NCBI GenBank assembly: GCA_903851455.1
Contig: CAINOM010000482.1
Coordinates: 1 to 5,049 of the forward strand
DNA: 5,049 nucleotides
Origin: an uncultured Bacteroidota bacterium
Lineage (GTDB): Bacteria; Bacteroidota; Bacteroidia; Chitinophagales; Chitinophagaceae
Reading direction: 5' to 3'
Shown: piece after piece, positions 1 through 5,049 of the stretch
How the letters are laid out: the number at the start of each line of letters is the position of its first letter
How positions within the stretch are numbered: position 1 is the stretch's first letter
Notes under the pieces: generated by a model
Databases searched by the model: none
The model's input: only the letters and a program-made list of their open reading frames with translations
Told to the model about the DNA's origin: nothing
Position numbers and translations under genes: made by a program

Positions 1-704
1 CCCATAACCATATAATGACCATTAGCAAGTCGTGTAAACTCGTGGTGATACCCATGATCAGGAGACATGGTATCTAGGCTTATGGTGTTGTTATCAGGGC
101 CTTGCCACAGTATTGCTCCGTTATAGCCAAGCTCGTACACACGGCCATTGACAATGGAGGTTATGGTACCATATGGAGTACTCTTCAGATCCCGGAGGGG
201 CAAGGAAGTTGCCGGCTTGTTCTCAATAGACGGGAAAAACCAAACAGGCTTTCCATCCATATCATACAGCACCTTGTTGCAATCAACAAAAACATAGTGG
301 CCTTTATATTTCTCAGAGCTTAGTGTGATCCGCATGCGCACGCTATCCGGATTCACTTCAGGCGCCATAAGTGTACTAAAATGATACAGCCCGCCTTTTT
401 GCCACTTTGACGGAGACCACCAATAAGTAACCCGCCAGGTATATTGTTTTCCAAAAGCAGGAACCTCTGCGATAATGTGATGATTACTGGCAGCGGCAGT
501 GACGACAATATGCTCTTCAAAAGCTTTATCACTGGTGTAATTGCCTAAAGCGATCTGCACTTTGTAACTGTCCACCTGCTCCCTTTCCGGGAAGGAAAAC
601 CCGATGATCCTGTAATTGAGTTTGCGGCCTTCCTGCGGAACTGTTTCGGCAAGGGAGGTAAACCCAAGCAGGCACAGAAACACGGCGATGGCTGACTTGT
701 ACAT
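1..704 (-). CDS. Secreted arylsulfotransferase (ASST)-like protein, N-terminal part only
   Basis: This frame is open for 234 codons from an ATG at 704 to the left edge, so the C-terminal part is missing. Residues 1-19 form a signal peptide (charged MYK start, hydrophobic core, likely cleavage after SLA), which places the protein outside the cytoplasm. Residues about 28-112 look like a fibronectin-III-type beta-sandwich, with the F-strand-like segment GKQYTWRVTYWW near 85-96. From about 137 the sequence looks like beta-propeller blades: DMDGKPVWFFP (148-158), then GYNGAILWQGPDN (193-205). The segment HHEFTRLANGHYMVM (220-234) resembles the HHD..xLPNG motif of the ASST superfamily (Pfam Arylsulfotrans/Arylsulfotran_2). 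Known family members move sulfate between phenolic compounds through a catalytic histidine. That histidine should lie in the unseen part, so activity cannot be judged and the substrate is unknown. The start is one base after the stop of the DUF4412 gene, with no Shine-Dalgarno sequence, which suggests translational coupling. Confidence 0.8.
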   Translation of the reverse strand, partial: MYKSAIAVFLCLLGFTSLAETVPQEGRKLNYRIIGFSFPEREQVDSYKVQIALGNYTSDKAFEEHIVVTAAASNHHIIAEVPAFGKQYTWRVTYWWSPSKWQKGGLYHFSTLMAPEVNPDSVRMRITLSSEKYKGHYVFVDCNKVLYDMDGKPVWFFPSIENKPATSLPLRDLKSTPYGTITSIVNGRVYELGYNGAILWQGPDNNTISLDTMSPDHGYHHEFTRLANGHYMVM

Positions 705-705
705 C

Positions 706-1458
706 TTAGTGCTGTGGCTGTTGATACTTTTCCTGCAACTCTTTAATGTACTTCTGCCGCTCTTCGGGGCTCATCTTTTTGAATGCCTCCATATCCATTC
801 CGCCGGGGCCGGCTGCGCGGGCGGTTTTGGTATATCCATCCAGGCTAAAAAGAGATTCCTTCATGTCTTTCTTTTCTGCTTTCACCAGGTCCATTTGCAT
901 ATTCTCGCCCGCACTATTCACCAGTATGCGCACCACAAAACCCTCGGCGCCCTTGGCTTTCAGCGCATCGAAAAATTTTGAACCTGCCAGGTATTGATTT
1001 TTTATCTCCGTAAAATTTGCCCAGCCGATCACCTCTTTCGAAAGCCACATTTCCGTTTCCTGCTTTGAGCTCTTGTAACGCACTTTTACGTGTATGGCAT
1101 CATAATTATTCACTTTCTCCTTCCCGATCACAGTTACTTCGTAGTCGCTCTCGTCAGCTTTGTGCTGCGACTTGCCCGTACCGGTCGCCAGTTCCGAATA
1201 GGTCTTGTCTTTTTCGCTGATGGAGTAAACAACGTCAGGTGTGCTATGCAAAACAAGCGACGTCGTCGTAAACGGTGCTGGCATGGCCGGACTTGTCATC
1301 GTCATTTCAGAGCGCGTATTGCCATCCATTGAATAAGTCTTACTGGTTCCGGAAAACTTAGAACCGGTCATTTTAAACTCTATGTAAATGCCTTCTTTTG
1401 CAAAAGTGCTCGTAGCAATAAATGCCAGCATCAGTACTAACGACAGTCTTATTTTCAT
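706..1458 (-). CDS. Secreted DUF4412-family protein
   Basis: The product has 250 residues. Residues 1-20 are a clear signal peptide (MKIR start, hydrophobic core, likely cleavage after STFA), so it is exported, probably to the periplasm. The body resembles the DUF4412 family: an early beta-strand region IYIEFKMTGS with a Met/Thr-rich segment near 45-65, the stretch VIGKEKVNNYDAIHVKV (110-126), and TEMWLSKEVIGWANF (135-149). These match the family pattern of a protein that judges or binds something through a LolA/LolB-like half-barrel, but no biochemical role is established. The C-terminus (about 215-250) is different: a Gly/Met hinge (GPGGMDM) followed by a charged helix, FKKMSPEERQKYIKELQEKY. 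A Bacteroidota -7 box lies 33 bases upstream of the ATG and AGGA sits four bases before it, supporting this start. It is the first gene of an operon with the ASST-like gene. Confidence 0.82.
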   Translation of the reverse strand: MKIRLSLVLMLAFIATSTFAKEGIYIEFKMTGSKFSGTSKTYSMDGNTRSEMTMTSPAMPAPFTTTSLVLHSTPDVVYSISEKDKTYSELATGTGKSQHKADESDYEVTVIGKEKVNNYDAIHVKVRYKSSKQETEMWLSKEVIGWANFTEIKNQYLAGSKFFDALKAKGAEGFVVRILVNSAGENMQMDLVKAEKKDMKESLFSLDGYTKTARAAGPGGMDMEAFKKMSPEERQKYIKELQEKYQQPQH

Positions 1459-1491
1459 TGTATCCTGTTTTGATTTGAGTAATAATTATAA

Positions 1492-1499
1492 CAAAAGTA
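1492..1499 (-). promoter_or_regulatory. Promoter -7 box for the DUF4412/ASST operon
   Basis: Read on the minus strand the bases are TACTTTTG, a perfect fit to the Bacteroidota sigma-factor -7 consensus TAnnTTTG. It ends 33 bases before the DUF4412 ATG. The nearest upstream TTG (1514-1516) is only 14 bases from the box, shorter than the usual -33/-7 spacing, so the -33 element is weak or absent. Confidence 0.65.
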
Positions 1500-1573
1500 G
1501 TAAATCAAACTATCAACATAGCTTCTTCCGTCGGCAGCGCCCAAATAAGATGTCGCGCACAGCCTCTAAATAG

Positions 1574-1596
1574 TCGTTATTTCCCCTCGTTATTTC
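1574..1596. repeat. Tandem 10-bp direct repeat in the divergent promoter region
   Basis: TCGTTATTTC occurs at 1574-1583 and again at 1587-1596, separated by CCC, giving a 13-base period. It lies 12 bases upstream of the plus-strand -7 box at 1609, covering roughly the -25 to -47 region of that promoter. This is where an activator or a -33 contact would be expected, but no regulator can be named. Confidence 0.5.
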
Positions 1597-1608
1597 GTTT
1601 GGCGACAG

Positions 1609-1616
1609 TATTTTTG
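1609..1616 (+). promoter_or_regulatory. Promoter -7 box for the DUF1801 gene
   Basis: TATTTTTG matches TAnnTTTG exactly. Transcription should begin a few bases downstream, near 1620, giving a leader of about 18 bases to the ATG at 1638. An in-frame ATG at 1599 lies upstream of this box and therefore would not be in the transcript, which decides the start choice for the gene. Confidence 0.65.
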
Positions 1617-1637
1617 ATCAACAAAAAACTGACCGTA

Positions 1638-2009
1638 ATGAAATATGAGACCGTAGATAGTTATATCGCTGACCAACCGGTTGTAATAAGGGAAATGCTG
1701 GAGCGCATGCGCGCAACGATCAAAAAGGCTGCGCCAAAAGCAGAGGAACTCATCAGCTATAACATGCCTGCGTACAAACTGAATGGCATGCTGGTTTGGT
1801 TTGCAGCGCATTCAAAACATATTGGTCTCTATCCCAGGGGATCGGGCATAGAGGAATTTAGTGAGGAGCTTTCTCCATATAAACGCTCGAAAGGCACAGT
1901 GCAGTTTCCACTGGACAAGCCGCTACCTGTGGGGCTGATAACCAAAATTGTGAAATTCAGGGTGGCGGAGAATATGGAGCGTGAGGCGTTGAAGAAAAAA
2001 GTAAAATAA
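1638..2009 (+). CDS. DUF1801 (YdhG/Fra-like) protein
   Basis: The product has 123 residues, a usual length for DUF1801, with no signal peptide, so it is cytoplasmic. Recognisable family segments in order are: [12 protein letters not shown] (3-14), [13 protein letters not shown] (35-47), [14 protein letters not shown] (53-66), [10 protein letters not shown] (69-78), [14 protein letters not shown] (84-97) and IVKFRVAEN (104-112). Bacillus subtilis Fra (YdhG) of this family is described as a frataxin-like iron chaperone; carrying that role over to this protein is inference. The ATG at 1638 is preferred to an in-frame ATG 13 codons earlier for two reasons: family members normally begin just before the ETVDxYI motif, and the promoter box at 1609-1616 lies between the two candidate starts. 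There is no Shine-Dalgarno sequence. The next gene starts 91 bases downstream behind its own promoter. Confidence 0.88.
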   Translation: MKYETVDSYIADQPVVIREMLERMRATIKKAAPKAEELISYNMPAYKLNGMLVWFAAHSKHIGLYPRGSGIEEFSEELSPYKRSKGTVQFPLDKPLPVGLITKIVKFRVAENMEREALKKKVK

Positions 2010-2055
2010 TGCTGGTCGCAACACACCGGTTTATCGCCCGCCCGTTCCCCTGTCG

Positions 2056-2070
2056 ATACGAATTTCGTAT
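2056..2070. promoter_or_regulatory. 15-bp inverted repeat upstream of the VOC gene promoter box
   Basis: ATACGAA (2056-2062) and TTCGTAT (2064-2070) are exact inverted arms around a single T. The element ends two bases before the -7 box at 2073, so a bound dimeric protein would cover the spacer or -33 region. This geometry fits a repressor operator, but no cognate regulator is encoded nearby and no second copy was found in the window. It could be chance. Confidence 0.45.
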
Positions 2071-2072
2071 GG

Positions 2073-2080
2073 TACGTTTG
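2073..2080 (+). promoter_or_regulatory. Promoter -7 box for the VOC gene
   Basis: TACGTTTG matches TAnnTTTG exactly and lies 20 bases before the ATG at 2101, giving a predicted leader of about 15 bases. No TTG-type -33 element was found at the usual distance; the inverted repeat at 2056-2070 occupies that area. Confidence 0.6.
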
Positions 2081-2100
2081 TTCATCAAAAATCACTCATC

Positions 2101-2574
2101 ATGCAAAAGATAACTACATTCTTATGGTTTAATGACAATGCGGAAGAGGCTGTGAATTTCTATACTTCTGTTTTCAAGGATTCTAAAGTAGGTACCATCA
2201 ACCGATATAGCGAAGCGGGACCGGGACCAGCAGGCTCCGTAATGATAGCGACATTTACGTTGTTCGGACAGGATTTTGTAGCGCTGAACGGCGGACCGAT
2301 GTTTAAATTCACGGAAGCGATATCCCTGGTTGTAAACTGCGAAACGCAGGAGGAAGTAGACTACTACTGGGAAAACCTCACTGTGGGCGGAGAAGAGAGC
2401 ATGTGTGGATGGCTCAAGGACAAATTCGGGCTATCATGGCAAATAGTACCCACAATATTACCAACGCTGATGAGCGATCCCGACCCTGTGAAGTCAAAAA
2501 GGGCAATGGAAGCGATGCTGAAAATGAGAAAAATAGATATTGCGACTTTGCAGGCTGCCTATAATGGTAAATAA
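2101..2574 (+). CDS. VOC-superfamily protein, PhnB / 3-dmu-9_3-mt type
   Basis: The product has 157 residues, a normal single-protein length for this family, and has no signal peptide. It opens with [20 protein letters not shown] (5-24), the beta-strand and helix that start this fold. A second module strand follows in [12 protein letters not shown] (55-66). The family hallmark [17 protein letters not shown] is at 101-117, and the terminal helix [20 protein letters not shown] is at 135-154. Families of this kind are often annotated as 3-demethylubiquinone methyltransferase, but this is a glyoxalase/bleomycin-resistance fold without a methyltransferase SAM site, so that name should not be used. 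I see no clear His/Glu metal-binding set, and the substrate is unknown. The start is well supported: the -7 box is 20 bases upstream and the homology begins at residue 2. No Shine-Dalgarno sequence is visible. Confidence 0.9.
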   Translation: MQKITTFLWFNDNAEEAVNFYTSVFKDSKVGTINRYSEAGPGPAGSVMIATFTLFGQDFVALNGGPMFKFTEAISLVVNCETQEEVDYYWENLTVGGEESMCGWLKDKFGLSWQIVPTILPTLMSDPDPVKSKRAMEAMLKMRKIDIATLQAAYNGK

Positions 2575-2636
2575 CCGATCTCAAGGCGAGGGCCCTGCCC
2601 TGCTGGCCGGTAAGCCGCTTTCAAAAGGTGTTGTTG

Positions 2637-2644
2637 TATCTTTG
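2637..2644 (+). promoter_or_regulatory. Promoter -7 box for the RluE-like gene
   Basis: TATCTTTG matches TAnnTTTG exactly and ends only 10 bases before the ATG at 2655, so the predicted leader is under about 8 bases. An in-frame GTG at 2628 lies upstream of the box and is excluded as a start if this promoter is used. Confidence 0.6.
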
Positions 2645-2654
2645 CCGCTCACAA

Positions 2655-3275
2655 ATGAGCGAAACAGGCCACCGTTACTTTATTATCAACAAACCATACA
2701 ATATGGTTTCCCAGTTCATCAGCTCCCATAATGTGGGCTTGCTGGGCGATCTGGATTTTGAATTTCCTGAAGGCATACATGCCATTGGCAGGCTGGATAA
2801 TCTGTCAGAAGGGCTACTGATACTTACTACGAATAAACGTGTGACCAAATTGCTGTTCCAGGGTACGGTGCCCCACAGGCGTACATACCTCGTAAAGGTG
2901 AGGGACGAAGTAACCGAGGAAAGCGTTCAACTGCTCAGGACCGGCGTTAGCATACGCATAAGAGGCGGCGGGTACTGGACCACAACACCATGTGAAGTGG
3001 ATCTGGTGCAAAGGCCTGCGGGCTTATTCCCGCTCAGGAAAGAACAAAAAGAATATGGCCCCCATAGCTGGCTTACAATAACGCTAACAGAAGGCAAGTT
3101 TCACCAGGTGCGCAAAATGACCGAGGCGCTAAGGCACAGGTGCGTACGGCTTATTCGCCTCTCAATAGAAGACCTGGTGCTCGGCGACCTGCAGCCGGGA
3201 TGTGTAAGAGAAATTGAAGAAGAGACCTTTTTTGCACAGCTGAAGATCGACAACTGGCGGGTGGAGCAGAATTAA
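2655..3275 (+). CDS. RluE-type 23S rRNA pseudouridine synthase (RsuA family)
   Basis: The product has 206 residues and is cytoplasmic. It converts a uridine in rRNA to pseudouridine. Family motifs in order are: RYFIINKPYNMVSQF (7-21), the catalytic motif GRLDNLSEGLLILTTN (45-60) with the presumed nucleophile Asp48, RTYLVKV (76-82), and LTEGKFHQVRKMTEAL (144-159), followed by VRLIRLSIEDLVLGDLQPG (164-182). There is no N-terminal S4 RNA-binding domain, unlike RsuA, RluB and RluF; this and the short length point to the RluE subgroup, whose E. coli member modifies U2457 of 23S rRNA. The target here is inferred. The usual Thr after RLDxx is Ser, a conservative change. The ATG at 2655 is chosen because the homology starts right after it and the promoter box precedes it. 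The gene ends in tandem stops, TAA TAG. Confidence 0.9.
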   Translation: MSETGHRYFIINKPYNMVSQFISSHNVGLLGDLDFEFPEGIHAIGRLDNLSEGLLILTTNKRVTKLLFQGTVPHRRTYLVKVRDEVTEESVQLLRTGVSIRIRGGGYWTTTPCEVDLVQRPAGLFPLRKEQKEYGPHSWLTITLTEGKFHQVRKMTEALRHRCVRLIRLSIEDLVLGDLQPGCVREIEEETFFAQLKIDNWRVEQN

Positions 3276-3285
3276 TAGCAGATGC

Positions 3286-3316
3286 AAAAAACAAAAAAGC
3301 CTCTTTGTGGGAGGCT
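3286..3316 (-). terminator. Intrinsic terminator for the beta-barrel gene
   Basis: On the minus strand AGCCTC (3316-3311), a seven-base loop and GAGGCT (3303-3298) form a six-pair stem. It is followed by the T-rich run TTTTTGTTTTTT (3297-3286). It lies 57 bases past the stop of the barrel gene. Read on the plus strand the same hairpin has only the weak tail CCTTGTT, so it is mainly a minus-strand terminator, though the stem may also help end the convergent pseudouridine synthase transcript. Confidence 0.8.
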
Positions 3317-3372
3317 CCTTGTTCGCTGATAGGGCTTAGGTTGCGTCAAAAGTTTAGAAAATATCTGTGGTA

Positions 3373-5049
3373 TTACTTAGTTAGTTTATAGCCGAGCGTC
3401 AAACGGAAGTAAGGCATCGACAACGGCGCATTAGTATTCACTCCCGCTTCATTATTTGGTTTCACAATAGCCTGCTGCATCAGCGCATCGAAAAGCCAAC
3501 GCTTTTTGTATTCATAGCTGAAACCGAGCATGTATCCCATCCTGAGTAAGCTACCCTTCTGCGTAGGATATAGCGGGCCTGAATACTGCCCGATCGGTTT
3601 TCCCGGAAGTGCCAGGGCGGCAGTATTGGGCAATGTTACCGTGTTGCCAGGAGGTATGATGGTAATAGCACTGAAGTTCCCGCTATAATTATGTGTATTT
3701 TCCTTGATGCTCGTGTATTTACTGAACACTGAGTTTGCACCACCATACACAGATAACCCCTTGCCGATCTTGTACTTCAAGAGTAATGGCAACTCGATCT
3801 CCATGTAAGTTCCACCTGTGCTGTATGATTTTACAACAGAGTCGTATCTGTAATTATATCTCCTCAACGAATCTTCCACAAGCACCTGGTTGCCGCCCAC
3901 GTAAGCAATCAAGAGCAGTGTACCGCCGCCGGTATACGTGTATTTTCCGCCCGATGTATCACTGTAGCTCCGGGTATCGCCAACGTTTTCGCTGTTCACA
4001 TGCGACACCTTGATAGAAGGCTGTGTGAGCAAAGAGAATTTATTGGACAGGTTATACTGAACATACGGCTCAACGACTACCTTATTTGCAGCTCTTGAAT
4101 TAAAGCCCGTCTCAATGCCTCCCTTTATGCCTGCTTCGAAATTTTTAGCGAAATGATGCTTCGCTGTCGAGTCAACTGGCTCATTCTTTGCAACTGCACC
4201 GGCGGCCTTTGATTTATCCACGTCATTGTCATTTTTAAACGTGCCGGGAAGTAACTCGCTATTGGTACTTGCCTCAAAATTGTTCACTTTCAGATTGTCA
4301 ATAGCTATGCTCTCCTCTTCAACCGTACGCTTTGCAAGACTGCTGCAGTAGTTAAACACCGGTGGCGTAACTGCAGGGGTAGTTGTCGCACCTGTTTTGC
4401 CACTTCCTTTCCTGGCGGTTTCCTTCTTCGGCTGTTTTGTTCCTGCGGCAGCAGCTGGAATAGCTGTGCTTGCAGTAGCATTTTCGCTCGGTTGGGTGCC
4501 GGGTTGTAATTGTCTTTTCTCTGCAGTTGTTTTATGTCGGGTCGATTTTTTCACACCTGTAGCAGCTGCAATCGCTTCAGAAGTCTTCTCTTCTTTTGCT
4601 TTCGGCTGAGCAGTGACTACATCACCGCTGGCAGTTACTGCTTTTGTATTAGGGGCAGTAGCTGTTTTCGCCGGAGCAGTTATCTTTTCAATCTTAGATG
4701 CAGCGTATTGGTTCTGGTCTGTTTTTGGCTGACGATGCTTCGCTTTTGTTTTTGCACCGGCAACCGGATTCGATTCCTGAACTGTTTTCGCAACCGGTAC
4801 AGCTGTTGTTTTTGGCACTACGCTTTTTGTAACGCCGGCAACCGGTGTAGTTGCTGAACTCACTTCGACATTTGATTTTTCACCCTTGGCGGCAGTATGT
4901 TTCTTGTGTGTACCTGCGGCATCTGTTTTTGCAGGACGGTTTGCAGACGCAACCGGGGCGCTGATGACAGGTGCGGCCTTTTCAACCGTGGTTTTATCAT
5001 TGGTCGTTGCAGCAGTGACCGGCGCTGTTTTATTTTGCACCAGAGATGA
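3373..5049 (-). CDS. Outer-membrane beta-barrel protein with long Lys/Ala/Thr/Pro linker, N-terminus missing
   Basis: The frame is open from the right edge to TAA at 3375-3373, 558 codons. An in-frame GTG lies at 5040 but the frame continues beyond it to the edge, so the true start is outside the window. Numbering from that GTG, residues 1-230 are low complexity, rich in Lys, Ala, Thr, Pro and Val. Residues 231-295 are a more mixed, polar segment. From about 297 to 555 alternating polar/hydrophobic strands suggest a barrel of the OMP_b-brl type: FEAGIKGGIETGF, VVVEPYVQYNLSNKFSLLTQ, the family-like YMEIELPLLLKYKIGKGLSVYGG (412-434), and the closing strand PYFRLTLGYKLTK. In Chitinophagaceae such barrels are often fused behind a cytoplasmic domain, one membrane helix and a long linker crossing the periplasm. 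The visible part fits that plan, but the helix is not in the window. The ligand or function is unknown. Confidence 0.82.
   Translation of the reverse strand, partial: SSLVQNKTAPVTAATTNDKTTVEKAAPVISAPVASANRPAKTDAAGTHKKHTAAKGEKSNVEVSSATTPVAGVTKSVVPKTTAVPVAKTVQESNPVAGAKTKAKHRQPKTDQNQYAASKIEKITAPAKTATAPNTKAVTASGDVVTAQPKAKEEKTSEAIAAATGVKKSTRHKTTAEKRQLQPGTQPSENATASTAIPAAAAGTKQPKKETARKGSGKTGATTTPAVTPPVFNYCSSLAKRTVEEESIAIDNLKVNNFEASTNSELLPGTFKNDNDVDKSKAAGAVAKNEPVDSTAKHHFAKNFEAGIKGGIETGFNSRAANKVVVEPYVQYNLSNKFSLLTQPSIKVSHVNSENVGDTRSYSDTSGGKYTYTGGGTLLLIAYVGGNQVLVEDSLRRYNYRYDSVVKSYSTGGTYMEIELPLLLKYKIGKGLSVYGGANSVFSKYTSIKENTHNYSGNFSAITIIPPGNTVTLPNTAALALPGKPIGQYSGPLYPTQKGSLLRMGYMLGFSYEYKKRWLFDALMQQAIVKPNNEAGVNTNAPLSMPYFRLTLGYKLTK
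4351..5049 (-). other. Low-complexity linker region of the beta-barrel protein
   Basis: About 230 codons made almost entirely of Lys, Ala, Thr, Pro, Val, Ser and Gly, with scattered KTxAP and TKxxK patterns, few aromatic residues and no predicted hydrophobic segment. It should be extended and strongly basic. A periplasm- or peptidoglycan-spanning role, like the Pro/Lys linker of TonB, is inference from its position ahead of the barrel. Confidence 0.65.
4760..4956 (-). repeat. Four in-frame CCGGTTGC (Pro-Val-Ala) micro-repeats
   Basis: CCGGTTGC on the minus strand occurs at 4949-4956, 4838-4845, 4790-4797 and 4760-4767. All are in frame and encode the Pro-Val-Ala at residues 29-31, 66-68, 82-84 and 92-94 of the barrel protein's linker (counted from the GTG at 5040). 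All four PVA triplets in this part use the same codons for Pro and Val, and the distances between copies are 111, 48 and 30 bases. Confidence 0.6.

Noticed and set aside
102..323. Plus-strand 73-codon open frame near the left edge
   Set aside because: It lies opposite the ASST-like coding sequence, which is continuous through the same bases with propeller-type motifs; the frame has no homology or start signals.
616..1332. Several plus-strand open frames opposite the ASST-like and DUF4412 genes
   Set aside because: The minus-strand frames have signal peptides, family motifs and a promoter box. The plus-strand frames have none of these and overlap each other.
2101..2574. Reading the VOC gene as a 3-demethylubiquinone 3-methyltransferase
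   Set aside because: The name comes from an old family label. No SAM-binding motif is present and the fold motifs are those of the VOC superfamily.
2589..2601. Small hairpin AGGGC-CCT-GCCCT between the VOC and RluE-like genes
   Set aside because: The stem is five pairs with a three-base loop and no T-run follows, so it does not qualify as an intrinsic terminator. It may be chance in a GC-rich patch.
1638..3275. Treating the three plus-strand genes as one operon
   Set aside because: Gaps of 91 and 80 bases each contain a perfect -7 box, and the predicted functions are unrelated. Read-through cannot be excluded, but separate promoters are the simpler reading.
4397..4857. Plus-strand open frames rich in Cys, Phe and Ser opposite the barrel gene
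   Set aside because: They are antisense shadows of the Lys/Ala/Thr-rich linker codons. The composition is implausible and there is no promoter or recognisable domain.

Overview
The window looks like ordinary chromosome from a member of the Bacteroidota, probably in or near the Chitinophagaceae. The grounds are: (i) four of the six genes have a perfect match to the Bacteroidota -7 promoter element TAnnTTTG just upstream of the chosen start; (ii) most starts lack a convincing Shine-Dalgarno sequence; (iii) the gene families are typical of this group (secreted DUF4412 protein, Fn3-like plus arylsulfotransferase protein, outer-membrane beta-barrel with a long periplasmic-type linker). The species assignment is inference.

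Layout, left to right. 1-704 (minus): N-terminal 234 codons of a secreted arylsulfotransferase (ASST)-like protein that runs off the left edge. 706-1458 (minus): a secreted DUF4412-type protein, one base upstream of the ASST-like start, so the two form a tight two-gene operon read leftwards. 1459-1637: divergent promoter region with a -7 box on each strand and a 10-bp direct repeat. 1638-2009 (plus): DUF1801 protein. 2101-2574 (plus): VOC/PhnB-like protein. 2655-3275 (plus): RluE-type 23S rRNA pseudouridine synthase of the RsuA family. 3276-3372: convergent gap with an intrinsic terminator serving the minus strand. 3373-5049 (minus): C-terminal 558 codons of an outer-membrane beta-barrel protein with a Lys/Ala/Thr/Pro/Val-rich linker of about 230 residues; its start lies beyond the right edge.

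The three plus-strand genes each appear to have their own promoter, so they are neighbours rather than one operon, and nothing ties them into a pathway. The DUF4412/ASST pair is the only clear functional unit, probably acting in the periplasm or at the cell surface. No RNA gene, CRISPR array, insertion sequence, attachment site or phage signature was seen, and no stretch above 300 bases lacks a gene. No convincing new system is present. The points most worth a second look are the ASST/DUF4412 pair, the repetitive linker of the barrel protein, the symmetrical elements at two promoters, and the very short leader predicted for the pseudouridine synthase.
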